The notes: generated from the letters alone by a model not told the origin. Counted from the first letter of the stretch, positions 29,150-38,324 are shown. The stretch is DNA of 53,552 nt from Bacteroidota bacterium (GCA_947452555.1 CANGDH010000004.1:1-53552); one strand, 5' to 3'. A program made the numbers and translations.

Positions 29150-29755
29150 TTATACAGGTGCTTTTGTATCCTTCCATTCCCATAAATGTAAACAAGCATA
29201 GGTTTTATAAGGTGCCCATTTCTCTGCCTTCGCTAACATTTTATTTTGTAACTCTTTTTTGGTCTCGTATTTAATATTATACAGTTTCGTCATTGCTTGT
29301 TGAATGCCTAAGTCGTCAACAGCAAATACGTTTTCATGGCCTAAGCTAAACATTAATAACATTTCCACCGTCCACCTTCCCACCCCCTTAATTTGAGTTA
29401 ATAAATCAATAACAGCCTCTGGATCCATTTTGTACAATTGTTTATCAGTGATTTTTTCTGTTAGAAAAAATTTTGCTACGTTTTGGACATACGCAACCTT
29501 AGAATTACTTAATCCTATCGCTCTAAGTGTTTCAGAAGGGGTTGCTATAACTTGTTCACAACTAGGTTCCTTTGCATCATACAAATCCAAGAATCTCAAA
29601 AAAATAATTTTTGCCACTTTAGTACTTAATTGCTGACTTATGATACTTGCAATTAATCGAATAGGAATATTCTTTCTTCGTTTTAAAATATGGTCATCCG
29701 CTTTTAATAGCGTGGCCATTTTAAGGTCCTTTTTCAAATGTGATTTATAAGACAT
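29150..29755 (-). CDS. DNA-3-methyladenine glycosylase II (AlkA) family protein
   Basis: This HhH-GPD base-excision glycosylase is predicted to remove alkylated bases. It is 201 residues, shorter than E. coli AlkA because the N-terminal beta domain is missing, as in many bacterial and yeast MAG-type members. The helix-hairpin-helix is IKGVGRWTVEMLL (about 122-134), followed by the catalytic aspartate in FAVDDLG (about 147-148). No Fe-S cysteines are present. It is divergent from the small secreted NTF2-like gene. Confidence 0.9.
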   Translation of the reverse strand: MSYKSHLKKDLKMATLLKADDHILKRRKNIPIRLIASIISQQLSTKVAKIIFLRFLDLYDAKEPSCEQVIATPSETLRAIGLSNSKVAYVQNVAKFFLTEKITDKQLYKMDPEAVIDLLTQIKGVGRWTVEMLLMFSLGHENVFAVDDLGIQQAMTKLYNIKYETKKELQNKMLAKAEKWAPYKTYACLHLWEWKDTKAPV

Positions 29756-29835
29756 AGCACAAATTAGGGAGTTTTATTTATTTATCTTAACTTTTCATTC
29801 TACACAATTACAATTCTAACTTCAATTATTCTATT

Positions 29836-30258
29836 ATGAAACTATTCTTCTCGATTTTATTTATAGTATTAGCCCATTTTAGTTTTGGCCAAAATAAAGA
29901 CATTCAATCCATTCAAAAAATTCTTTCAAATCAAATAACGGCATGGAATAAAGGAGACCTAAATTCTTTCATGGAAGGTTATTGGCAGAACGATAGTCTT
30001 GTTTTTATTGGGAAGAAGGGAATTACATATGGCTTTAATAAAACCTTGGATAATTATAAAAAAAACTATCCTGACAAAAGCCATATGGGACAGCTTCAAT
30101 CTGATATTATTAGCATGAAGCCAATTGACAATAGCCATTATTTTATTATAGGGAAATGGCATTTAACTAGAAGTGTCGGGGATCTTGAAGGTCACTTTAC
30201 TTTGTTATTCAAAAAAATAAATGGAATTTGGAATATCATTGCGGATCATAGTAGCTAA
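29836..30258 (+). CDS. Secreted NTF2-like (DUF4440/SnoaL-type) protein
   Basis: This 140-residue protein has a signal peptide (about 1-18, ends FSFGQ) followed by one cystatin/NTF2-like alpha+beta domain. The domain opens with a long helix (SIQKILSNQITAWNKGDLNSF) and has the usual DSLVFIG, GKWHLTR and TLLFKKINGIWNIIADH strands. This fold binds small ligands or acts as a lyase or isomerase; no clear catalytic residue can be assigned. The last 23 bases overlap the end of the convergent membrane-protein gene. Confidence 0.75.
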   Translation: MKLFFSILFIVLAHFSFGQNKDIQSIQKILSNQITAWNKGDLNSFMEGYWQNDSLVFIGKKGITYGFNKTLDNYKKNYPDKSHMGQLQSDIISMKPIDNSHYFIIGKWHLTRSVGDLEGHFTLLFKKINGIWNIIADHSS

Positions 30259-30637
30259 TCTTTGGAGTCGCCTCAGCTAGAAACCACCTGGTATATACAA
30301 AATACCCAAAGCTAATTCCAATGAAAGAAAAAAGGATATCGTATAAATCAAATGTTCGCTTAAAAATGGGGAACAATTGCGCTAACTCGTTTCCAATCAT
30401 AAATATTAATCCTACTAAACATATGTGAAATATCGATTTTTTATTGGTTAACTGTACCCAACGCTTAAAAAATAAGTCAACACAAAAAGGGAAAAGAAAA
30501 GCACTTATTAAATTTGGTGCTACGTCTTTAGCAAGGTTAAACTGATTTGGTAGGTGAACAAAATGACGTACATAAAATTTATCATAAAGGATTATAAAAG
30601 CACCAACTAAAAATATGGTAATTTTTATACTACGCAT
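30236..30637 (-). CDS. Small four-helix membrane protein (VanZ-like shape)
   Basis: This 133-residue protein has about four hydrophobic helices. The block FMIGNELAQLF followed by FDLYDILFSFIGISFGYF resembles the end of VanZ-like domains (a conserved acidic residue, then a D-x-x-D-hydrophobic helix), but the match is weak. Its ATG overlaps the stop of the M23 peptidase gene in a TAATG junction, so the two are probably translationally coupled. An envelope role is therefore likely; function is unknown. Confidence 0.6.
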   Translation of the reverse strand: MRSIKITIFLVGAFIILYDKFYVRHFVHLPNQFNLAKDVAPNLISAFLFPFCVDLFFKRWVQLTNKKSIFHICLVGLIFMIGNELAQLFPIFKRTFDLYDILFSFIGISFGYFVYTRWFLAEATPKISYYDPQ

Positions 30638-31608
30638 TAATCTAAACTTTGCTTATTAGCTGCAGCAGCTTTCAACATTCTATCAAATTGTGCTGGTGTC
30701 AAGTCATTATAGAAATAGTAAACCGGGTCAACTTTAGCTCCTCTCTTTATAACTTCATAGTGGCAATGCGGTCCAGTACTTTTACCTGTACTACCTACAT
30801 AGCCAATAACTTCCCCTCTTTTAACTTTCTGCCCTGCTTTCACTTTAACTCGAACCATATGACCATATAATGTTTGATAGCCATAACCATGGTTTATTAC
30901 TACTTTATTGCCATATCCGTCTGTGTTAAATCCAGCAATTTGAACCACCCCATCTGAAGTGGCATAGATTGGGGTTCCAACAGGAGCTGCAAAGTCAAGC
31001 CCTGCATGTAATCTATAGTCTTTGTATAATGGATCAATCCTATAACCAAAACCTGACGCTACCCTATTTAAATTTTTATTACTAACAGGTTGAATAGCGG
31101 GAATGGCTCTAAGTAATTTTTCTTTGTTTTTCACCATCGTTGTGATCTCAACAAAAGAAGTAGTTTGAAAAGACATCCTTAAACTCAAATTATTCAATTG
31201 ACCCTGCATATTCTTTAATAGATCAATATTAGATAAATTCTGGATTAAATTAACTTCATTCTTAGCCTCCATTTCTTTTACTCTAGCACTGTCTGGTATT
31301 GGATCCGCTTCAAATATGGACCTGTATACTTCATTATCTCGACTTTCTAATTCATTCATCTGAAGCTCTAATTGTTTCACTCTTTCTTGAATAACACTAT
31401 AACTTTCTTTATAGGAATCGTTTTGTTGACGAAGTAGTTTTTCTTTTGGAGAGTCAATATATTGAAACATGATGATCACAATAATGATACCAGTTACAAT
31501 TGAGGCTGCTACATATCCAAATACCTGCAATAAGCGCACTCTAAGCGGAACTTCTACTTTTTCAAATCGAAGGGTATGGGTATTAAAGAAATATTTAATT
31601 TTCTTCAT
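30637..31608 (-). CDS. M23 family (LytM-type) peptidoglycan endopeptidase, membrane-anchored
   Basis: This 323-residue protein has a cytoplasmic N-terminus (about 25 residues), one membrane helix (about 28-48), a long coiled coil (about 60-150, KEKLLRQQNDSYKESYSVI and following heptads) and a C-terminal LytM domain. Zinc ligands are the H and D of HAGLDFAAP and the second H of HCHYEV; GYQTLYGHM holds the catalytic-site histidine. All are intact, so it should be an active hydrolase rather than a degenerate activator. It is upstream of, and coupled to, the four-helix membrane protein and divergent from alaS. Confidence 0.93.
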   Translation of the reverse strand: MKKIKYFFNTHTLRFEKVEVPLRVRLLQVFGYVAASIVTGIIIVIIMFQYIDSPKEKLLRQQNDSYKESYSVIQERVKQLELQMNELESRDNEVYRSIFEADPIPDSARVKEMEAKNEVNLIQNLSNIDLLKNMQGQLNNLSLRMSFQTTSFVEITTMVKNKEKLLRAIPAIQPVSNKNLNRVASGFGYRIDPLYKDYRLHAGLDFAAPVGTPIYATSDGVVQIAGFNTDGYGNKVVINHGYGYQTLYGHMVRVKVKAGQKVKRGEVIGYVGSTGKSTGPHCHYEVIKRGAKVDPVYYFYNDLTPAQFDRMLKAAAANKQSLD

Positions 31609-31660
31609 CTGTTATGCATGATTATTAGGTCCAATAGCGTTAAAAAAGGCCTCATTTCCT

Positions 31661-31668
31661 TACCTTTG
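31661..31668 (+). promoter_or_regulatory. Possible alaS promoter -7 box (TACCTTTG)
   Basis: A perfect TAnnTTTG match, 63 bases before the alaS start. No convincing -33 TTG lies at the right distance, so this is tentative. Confidence 0.3.
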
Positions 31669-31731
31669 GGGTCTTTATAAACGTTACAAATATAGCTTTT
31701 TAAAGAAGAACATCGCTTAAAATTCAGACCC

Positions 31732-34425
31732 ATGATGACTAGCTCAGAAATAAGACAACAATTTTTAGACTTTTTTGCATCTAAAGGGCATGCCATTGTA
31801 CCGTCGGCACCCATAGTTGTAAAAAATGACCCGACATTACTTTTTACTAATGCAGGAATGAATCAGTTTAAAGACTATTTCTTGGGAAATCAAATTCCAG
31901 CACATAGTAGAATTGCTGATACACAAAAATGTCTACGCGTTAGTGGTAAACATAATGACTTAGAAGAAGTTGGTGTTGATACTTATCATCATACTATGTT
32001 TGAAATGTTAGGAAACTGGAGCTTTGGAGATTATTTTAAAATAGAAGCAATTGAATGGAGTTGGGAACTATTGACTAAAGTTTATAAAATAGATCCTAAA
32101 AAATTATATGTTACTGTTTTTGAAGGGGATGCTTCAGAAAATTTACCACAATCAAGTGAGGCTTTAAAAGAGTGGAAAAAATGGGTGCCAGATGAAAAAA
32201 TAATTTTCGGAAATAAAAAGGATAACTTCTGGGAGATGGGTGATACAGGGCCTTGTGGACCATGTAGCGAAATTCATGTGGATATGAGATCCGAAGAAGA
32301 AATTGCGCAAATACCAGGACGAGATTTAGTAAATAAAGATCATCCTCAAGTGATTGAAATTTGGAACAATGTATTTATTCAATATAATCGTAAAAAAGAC
32401 GGAAGCCTAGAACCCTTACCTAATAAGCATGTTGATACAGGGATGGGGTTTGAAAGATTAGTACGTGTAATTCAAAATAAGAAAAGCAATTACGATACAG
32501 ATGTATTTACCGGCACTATTAATGCAGTTGCAAATATCACAGGTCAGACTTATGATTTTAGTGATAGTAAACAAGCAGTTGCTTTCAGAGTAATTGCAGA
32601 CCATATACGTGCTATTGCATTTACTATTGCCGACGGGCAATTACCTGCTAATACTGGAGCTGGTTATGTGATAAGAAGAATTTTAAGAAGAGCCGTAAGG
32701 TATTACTACTCTTATTTGGATTACAAACAACCATTGCTGCATCAGTTAATGCCTTTATTAGCAAAGCAATTTGAAAATGTATTCCCAGAATTAAATGGCC
32801 AATTAGAATTTGTTACTAAGGTTGTCAAAGAAGAGGAAGAAGGCTTTTTAAGAACCTTAGAGAAAGGTTTAAAACGCATGGATGATATTATTAGCACGCA
32901 TAAAAAAGGTCAAACAATAGAAGGAAAATTAGTATTTGAACTATTTGATACTTTTGGTTTTCCGGTAGACTTAACAAGATTAATAGCTTTAGAGAATTAT
33001 TTAGAAGTGGATGAAGCGGGATTTGAAAAAGAAATGCAGCAACAAAAAAATAGAAGTCGTGCAGCTACAGCAATTGATACAGGGGATTGGATACAAGTGG
33101 GAGAAGACGAAGAAACTAAATTTATTGGCTACACAGAAACTAAAGCTGATACAAAAATTATTAAATATAGAAATGTAAAAGCAAAAGGAAAGGAAGCATA
33201 CCAATGGGTATTAGCTGTTACACCTTTTTATGCGGAAAGTGGCGGCCAGGTTGGCGACAAGGGGCTATTCGAGTTCGAAGACGGCACCCAAATAGACGTC
33301 ACCGATACCAAAAAAGAGAATAATCTATTTATACACTTCACAGATACTTTGCCAAATGTAATTGGACATGCGGTTAAAGTTGCAGTAAATAGCTCACACA
33401 GAAACAATACAACCATTCATCATTCTGCAACGCACTTACTACATGCTGCACTAAGAAATATTTTAGGAAAGCATGTTGCACAGAAAGGGAGTTTTGTGAA
33501 TGCAGAACAATTGCGTTTTGACTTTTCTCATTTTGCAAAAATGAGTGCCGAGGAAATTATAGCAGTAGAAAAAATGGTCAACGAAAAAATTAAAGAAAAT
33601 ATACCTGTAGTTATAAAAGAGATGAGCAAGGACGAAGCTATTACATTAGGGGCAATGGCATTATTTGGAGAAAAATATGGAGATAAAGTTAGAGTAGTAG
33701 TAATGGATCCTAATTATTCTATTGAACTTTGCGGGGGTACTCATGTGGGTCATACAGGAGAAATTAGCGCATTTATATTAAAGTCAGAATCCTCTGTAGC
33801 AGCAGGTGTTAGAAGAATAGAAGCTGTGGTAGGCGATTCTGCTATATTATATTTAACAGAAGTAAAAGAAAAATTACATAAACAAATTATACAATTAACA
33901 GAAGTCTGTGCAAATACTGCTGTTAAATTAAATACATCATTTAAAGCACCTGAGTGGAATGAAAATTCTTCAGTTGATACGTTGAATGATACTATAGCGG
34001 AACTTCAAACAGCTCATAAAGAGTTTGCAAAAAAATTAGAAAGTCAGGAAGCATTACTAGTTAATGAGTTATTTGAAACCTATAGTAACTCTTTTGTATC
34101 TATTAATGATATTGAATTCTTAGGTTTAAACCTAACACTAAGTAGTGCGGAGAATTTGAAAAAATTAGCACAATTACTTGGTGCAATTCATACTTGTTCA
34201 GTTGTTATATTAACCGCTGCTGTTGGAGAAAAAGCCACCGTTGCTTTAGCTATTAGTGATAGCTTAGTTAGTTCTAAAAACTGGCAGGCACCTCAAATTA
34301 TTAAAGAAAAAGTGGCACCATTGATCAAAGGTGGCGGTGGTGGTCAGCCAACATTAGCAACTGCCGGCGGCCAAGATATTACCCAATTAGAACAAGTAAT
34401 ATTAGCTGTAAAAGCGATATTATAA
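31732..34425 (+). CDS. alaS: Alanyl-tRNA synthetase
   Basis: AlaS charges tRNA-Ala and edits mischarged Ser/Gly. It is 897 residues. The class II catalytic core is at the N-terminus (SSEIRQQFLDFF, then LLFTNAGMNQFKDYF). The editing domain has the zinc motifs HHSATHLLHAALR and CGGTHVGHTG. The C-Ala oligomerisation domain ends with the glycine-rich KGGGGGQPTLATAGG. Two adjacent ATGs (31732 and 31735) are possible starts. The gene is followed by a strong terminator. Confidence 0.98.
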   Translation: MMTSSEIRQQFLDFFASKGHAIVPSAPIVVKNDPTLLFTNAGMNQFKDYFLGNQIPAHSRIADTQKCLRVSGKHNDLEEVGVDTYHHTMFEMLGNWSFGDYFKIEAIEWSWELLTKVYKIDPKKLYVTVFEGDASENLPQSSEALKEWKKWVPDEKIIFGNKKDNFWEMGDTGPCGPCSEIHVDMRSEEEIAQIPGRDLVNKDHPQVIEIWNNVFIQYNRKKDGSLEPLPNKHVDTGMGFERLVRVIQNKKSNYDTDVFTGTINAVANITGQTYDFSDSKQAVAFRVIADHIRAIAFTIADGQLPANTGAGYVIRRILRRAVRYYYSYLDYKQPLLHQLMPLLAKQFENVFPELNGQLEFVTKVVKEEEEGFLRTLEKGLKRMDDIISTHKKGQTIEGKLVFELFDTFGFPVDLTRLIALENYLEVDEAGFEKEMQQQKNRSRAATAIDTGDWIQVGEDEETKFIGYTETKADTKIIKYRNVKAKGKEAYQWVLAVTPFYAESGGQVGDKGLFEFEDGTQIDVTDTKKENNLFIHFTDTLPNVIGHAVKVAVNSSHRNNTTIHHSATHLLHAALRNILGKHVAQKGSFVNAEQLRFDFSHFAKMSAEEIIAVEKMVNEKIKENIPVVIKEMSKDEAITLGAMALFGEKYGDKVRVVVMDPNYSIELCGGTHVGHTGEISAFILKSESSVAAGVRRIEAVVGDSAILYLTEVKEKLHKQIIQLTEVCANTAVKLNTSFKAPEWNENSSVDTLNDTIAELQTAHKEFAKKLESQEALLVNELFETYSNSFVSINDIEFLGLNLTLSSAENLKKLAQLLGAIHTCSVVILTAAVGEKATVALAISDSLVSSKNWQAPQIIKEKVAPLIKGGGGGQPTLATAGGQDITQLEQVILAVKAIL

Positions 34426-34448
34426 AGTATAAAACATTGAAAATCAAG

Positions 34449-34479
34449 GCATCCTTAGTAAATCAAGGATGCTTTTTTT
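34449..34479 (+). terminator. Intrinsic terminator after alaS
   Basis: The perfect eight-base arms GCATCCTT (34449-34456) and AAGGATGC (34465-34472) surround an eight-base loop. Seven T follow (34473-34479). Confidence 0.85.
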
Positions 34480-34543
34480 ATTATTCTGTAGTTCCTTGTT
34501 GATCTCACCCCAGCTCCTTTTAAAAAAATTTAACATTTCCGAA

Positions 34544-34576
34544 TTGTTTCGTAGTTAAGATATTTTCTTAATTTTG
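34544..34576 (+). promoter_or_regulatory. Promoter of the double-PDZ gene (TTG-N22-TAATTTTG)
   Basis: TTG at 34544-34546 and a perfect -7 box TAATTTTG at 34569-34576 are separated by 22 bases. The expected leader before the ATG at 34609 is about 28 bases. Confidence 0.5.
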
Positions 34577-34608
34577 AAGAACAAATCATTTCATACAAAA
34601 CATATTTT

Positions 34609-35640
34609 ATGATAAAGCAAATTGCAAGCCTTTTATTATTTAGCTCTTTACTAGGACAAACTAAAGTTCATAGCCAAGAGGTGAAAATTGAGAAAAAAAT
34701 AGTTACAAAAAAATCACCACAAATTGTAGACACCACAAACAATCTTACTATTTTAGTAGACGGTGATAAAGTAATTATTAATGGTAAAGAAGCAGACAAA
34801 AACGATCCTAGACTAAAGAAACTAGGCAAAATAAAAATTATTACAAATGATCATAACGGCAAATCCGAAGATAGATTAAATGAATTGAATGAAATAGATG
34901 GACTAGATAACTTAATTGAAGATGATCAATTCAATATGATGGCTCCTCCTCCACAGCCTAATCCTAATAAAGCTTTCCTTGGTGTCATTACTGCAGAAAA
35001 TGATTTAGGTGCCTTAGTAAATGAAGTAAGTGAAGGAAGTCCTGCAGAAAAAGCCGGTCTTAAAAAAAATGATATCATTACTAAAGTAAATGAAACTAGT
35101 ATTAAAGGTCCAAAAGATTTATATGAAACAGTAGGAAAACTAAACCCAGAAGACAAAGTGATAATTGTTTATTTAAGAGCGGGTAAAGAAGCTAAACTAA
35201 CAACTCAATTAGCAAAAAATAAGAACACACCTAAAGCACAATATTTTAATTTTAATATTCCTGGTGATATCGATAGTCCAAATTTTAGAAATAGAATGGG
35301 AGATAAAAATTTTAATTTTCGAATGCCAAATATGCCAGACATGGATGGCATTATAGACAATATAAAAAAACCCAAATTAGGTATTTCAATAGAAGATCTT
35401 GAATCCAATGAAGGTGTTAAAGTCAAATCAGTAATTCCTGGTTCTCCAGCGGAAAAAGCAGGTATAAAGGTAAATGACATCATTTTTTCATTGGACAAAA
35501 ATGATATTAAAGAAGTATCAGATCTAAAATGGGAATATTTTGAAGCTGGACAAGTTTTAAAATTTGGGATTAAGCGAGATGGAATAGCCAAAATCATTGA
35601 AGTTAAACTTCCAAAAAAGCTAAAAACTGCTGATTTATAA
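34609..35640 (+). CDS. Secreted double-PDZ protein without a protease domain
   Basis: This 343-residue exported protein has a signal peptide at about 1-22 (ends KVHSQ), then a charged region. PDZ 1 (about 122-205) carries GALVNEVSEGSPAEKAGLKK and PDZ 2 (about 255-340) carries VKVKSVIPGSPAEKAGIKV. The two domains share the GSPAEKAG core, suggesting duplication. A linker rich in Met, Pro, Asn and Phe (NFRMPNMPDMDG) separates them. No HtrA-type catalytic triad is present, so it is probably a periplasmic adaptor or scaffold. It has its own promoter and terminator. Confidence 0.85.
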   Translation: MIKQIASLLLFSSLLGQTKVHSQEVKIEKKIVTKKSPQIVDTTNNLTILVDGDKVIINGKEADKNDPRLKKLGKIKIITNDHNGKSEDRLNELNEIDGLDNLIEDDQFNMMAPPPQPNPNKAFLGVITAENDLGALVNEVSEGSPAEKAGLKKNDIITKVNETSIKGPKDLYETVGKLNPEDKVIIVYLRAGKEAKLTTQLAKNKNTPKAQYFNFNIPGDIDSPNFRNRMGDKNFNFRMPNMPDMDGIIDNIKKPKLGISIEDLESNEGVKVKSVIPGSPAEKAGIKVNDIIFSLDKNDIKEVSDLKWEYFEAGQVLKFGIKRDGIAKIIEVKLPKKLKTADL

Positions 35641-35660
35641 CTGTTTTATTGGATTGTAAT

Positions 35661-35698
35661 AAAAAAGCCCTCCGATTTACAAATCGAAGGGCTTTTTT
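35661..35698 (+). terminator. Intrinsic terminator after the double-PDZ gene
   Basis: A long hairpin: AAAAAAGCCC begins at 35661, its partner ends GGGCTTTTTT at 35698, and the stem of about 17 pairs has one mismatch. It lies 20 bases after the stop. The A/T-flanked stem could work in both directions. Confidence 0.88.
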
Positions 35699-35720
35699 AT
35701 GCTAGCGGCCCATTAATTTG

Positions 35721-35728
35721 TACTTTTG
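35721..35728 (+). promoter_or_regulatory. Promoter -7 box (TACTTTTG), four bases before the gatB ATG
   Basis: A perfect TAnnTTTG box ends four bases before the ATG at 35733. Only 34 bases separate the preceding terminator from the gene, so the transcript must start very near the ATG. No TTG is present at -33. Confidence 0.45.
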
Positions 35729-35732
35729 CCCT

Positions 35733-37178
35733 ATGGCAAATTTGGACAAATATGAGGCTGTTATAGGATTAGAGATCCATGCTCAATTGGCAACTAAGAG
35801 CAAATTGTTTTGTGGTGACGCCACCAGTTTTGGAGCAGACCCAAATATACATGTTAGCCCTATTACTTTAGGTCATCCTGGAACCTTACCTAAGACCAAT
35901 GCAACTGCGGTTGCATATGCAATCAAAATGGGCTTGGCATGTAATTGTGCAATTGAAAAAAATAATTACTTCGCAAGGAAAAATTACTTCTACCCAGACT
36001 TACCCAAAGGGTATCAAATATCACAACATACAACTCCCATATGCGTTGGAGGTAAAGTTCCCATTCAATTAAATGGAAAACAAATTGAAATTATCCTTAA
36101 TAGAATTCATTTAGAAGAAGATGCTGGGAAAAGCATACATGACCTCTCCCCTACTGACACATTTATTGACTTGAATAGAGCCGGAACACCATTAATTGAA
36201 ATCGTAACTGAGCCTTGCATAAATAGTGCAGAAGAAGCATTTCTTTATGTTTCTGAAATAAGAAAGATAGTAAGATGGTTAGACATCTGTGATGGGAATA
36301 TGGAAGAAGGAAGTTTAAGATGTGACGCAAATATATCTGTAAGACTAAAAGGTGCTACTCAATTAGGAACAAGGGTAGAAGTAAAGAATTTGAACTCCAT
36401 ACGGAATATCAAAAAAGCAATTGAATTCGAAATTGATAGATTGATTGATATGGTAGAAAACGGGGAGACTATTATTCAGCAAACTAGAAGTTTCAATGCA
36501 GACAATGACACTACTTTTTCAATTAGAGATAAAGAAGATGCGAATGACTATAGATATTTTCCTGACCCTGACTTAGCTCCATTTCATTTAACAGATGAAT
36601 ATATTAGCGAGATCAAAGCTTCCTTACCCGCACTTCCGAATGAATTAAAATTAGAATGGAAAAGTAAATTCGGTTTGTCTGAATATGATGTAGATCAAAT
36701 AGGAGAAAATAAACAAGAAGCAGATTTTTATAATTTATGGACAAAAGAGACAAAGCATTATAAAGCTGCTATAAACTGGATATTAGGTCCTATTAGAGAG
36801 CATCTAAACGAAACCAATACTAGCTATGCTGAATTAATAACCTTACTACCCCATTTGACAGGTTTATTAAATTTAGTGGAAACAAATCAATTAAGTTTTT
36901 CGGTTGCATCGAGTAAAGTATTTAAGGGTATCATAGCAGATCCACAACATCCACTTGACTTTGCAACTGCAAATAATTTATTACAAAATAATTCTGCGGA
37001 AGAAATCACAAATTGGGTAGACCAAGTTTTGACAACCAACCCAGAAAAAGTTGCAGAATATAAAAAAGGGAAAAAGGGCTTAATAGGATTATTTGTAGGA
37101 GAAGTAAAAAAATTAAGTAAAGGAAAGGCAGACCCTAAAGTCACAACACAATTATTAGAACAAAAATTATCTCAATAA
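35733..37178 (+). CDS. gatB: Asp/Glu-tRNA(Asn/Gln) amidotransferase subunit B
   Basis: GatB is the kinase and tRNA-binding subunit of GatCAB, which converts Glu-tRNA(Gln) and Asp-tRNA(Asn) to the amide forms. At 481 residues from ATG 35733 it is full length. The N-terminus YEAVIGLEIHAQLATKSKLFC, the DLPKGYQISQHTTPI block and the family signature IEIVTEPCINSAEEA are all present. The tail (about 330-481) holds the YqeY-like helical domain. I reject a TTG five codons upstream because the promoter box overlaps it. gatA and gatC are not adjacent. Confidence 0.97.
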   Translation: MANLDKYEAVIGLEIHAQLATKSKLFCGDATSFGADPNIHVSPITLGHPGTLPKTNATAVAYAIKMGLACNCAIEKNNYFARKNYFYPDLPKGYQISQHTTPICVGGKVPIQLNGKQIEIILNRIHLEEDAGKSIHDLSPTDTFIDLNRAGTPLIEIVTEPCINSAEEAFLYVSEIRKIVRWLDICDGNMEEGSLRCDANISVRLKGATQLGTRVEVKNLNSIRNIKKAIEFEIDRLIDMVENGETIIQQTRSFNADNDTTFSIRDKEDANDYRYFPDPDLAPFHLTDEYISEIKASLPALPNELKLEWKSKFGLSEYDVDQIGENKQEADFYNLWTKETKHYKAAINWILGPIREHLNETNTSYAELITLLPHLTGLLNLVETNQLSFSVASSKVFKGIIADPQHPLDFATANNLLQNNSAEEITNWVDQVLTTNPEKVAEYKKGKKGLIGLFVGEVKKLSKGKADPKVTTQLLEQKLSQ

Positions 37179-37187
37179 ATTATCATC

Positions 37188-38324
37188 ATGATTAATAAAA
37201 TATTCAAAATTGGAATTATTGTATTGTTATTTATAACAAGCAGCTGTAATAAAAAAGATAAAGAGTCAAGCTATAATGTTTCTGGAAGGATAACGCATGC
37301 CTCTACACAAAAATTATTATTACAAGAAGTTCCATATGGGGGTAAATCTATAGTGACATTAGATTCAATTACATTAAAAGATGACGGGAAATATAGTTTT
37401 GACTTTATAGCAAAGCAAGAAGGTATATACAGAATTGCAACAGAAAAGGATTTAGAAATCATTTTTATAAATGACGAAGAAAATATTCAAATTAATGCAG
37501 ATGCGAATGATTATCAATCTTATTCTATTAAAGGATCAAAAAATAGTTCCGAACTACTTGGATTTTTAACTACTTATAGAAAAAAGGACTCTTCTATATT
37601 TGCTACTTTGTATAATCTGGATTACTTACAAAAGCAAAAAGCTAAAGACAGTACAATTTTCTGGGTTCAAAAACAGAAAACTGAAAAAATAAACGACCTA
37701 AACCAATTTCTAGAGACTTCCATTAATAAAGCGACTAGCCCTGCATTTATTTATTATGCATTGGATTTAAGTATTAGGTCAATGGAGTCTGCAAAAGTCT
37801 TGGCAATGGCAAAAGCTGTAGCTGAAAAAACAAAGGCAGAGCCATTAGTTCAATTTGTGACAATGTTAAATTCTCAAGTTCAATCAAATGTAAAAGCTGG
37901 TCCAATTGCTATTGGCGAAATGGCACCTGAAATTGCTTTACAAGACGTGAATGGTAACATCATCTCACTTAGTAGCTTAAAAGGTAAATATGTTTTGGTT
38001 GATTTCTGGGCTAGCTGGTGTGGACCTTGTAGAGGTGAAAATCCAAATGTGGTAGCCGCTTTTGAAAAATATAAAAAGAAAAATTTCACTGTCTTAGGCG
38101 TTTCTTTAGATGACGATAAAGCTAGTTGGCTTGAAGCTATCAAAGAAGACAAGCTTAACTGGCAACATGTTAGTGACTTAAAGAAATGGGAAAGTGTAGT
38201 AGTTAGCGCTTACCAAATTGAAGGAATTCCATTTAATGTGTTGATAGATCCTTCTGGAAAAATTATTGGTAAAGAATTAAGAGGACCCGCTTTACTTGCT
38301 ACGCTTGAAAGCGTATTAAAATAA
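37188..38324 (+). CDS. TlpA-like thiol-disulphide oxidoreductase lipoprotein with DUF4369-type N-domain
   Basis: This 378-residue lipoprotein has a lipobox ending at C20 (ITSSC). An N-terminal beta domain of the DUF4369 type (about 28-115, NVSGRITHAST) is followed by a helical linker. The C-terminal thioredoxin fold has the redox pair C278-GP-C281 in FWASWCGPCRGENP and the cis-proline in EGIPFNVL. Such proteins reduce periplasmic disulphides or serve cytochrome c maturation. It starts nine bases after gatB and may share its transcript. A terminator follows. Confidence 0.9.
   Translation: MINKIFKIGIIVLLFITSSCNKKDKESSYNVSGRITHASTQKLLLQEVPYGGKSIVTLDSITLKDDGKYSFDFIAKQEGIYRIATEKDLEIIFINDEENIQINADANDYQSYSIKGSKNSSELLGFLTTYRKKDSSIFATLYNLDYLQKQKAKDSTIFWVQKQKTEKINDLNQFLETSINKATSPAFIYYALDLSIRSMESAKVLAMAKAVAEKTKAEPLVQFVTMLNSQVQSNVKAGPIAIGEMAPEIALQDVNGNIISLSSLKGKYVLVDFWASWCGPCRGENPNVVAAFEKYKKKNFTVLGVSLDDDKASWLEAIKEDKLNWQHVSDLKKWESVVVSAYQIEGIPFNVLIDPSGKIIGKELRGPALLATLESVLK

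Noticed and set aside
34426..34608. tRNA or small RNA in the alaS-PDZ gap
   Set aside because: No cloverleaf or TpsiC-like sequence is visible; the space is accounted for by the alaS terminator and the PDZ gene promoter.
34960..35500. Repeated GSPAEKAG blocks as a mobile repeat
   Set aside because: They are the equivalent core of two PDZ domains in one protein, an internal domain duplication.
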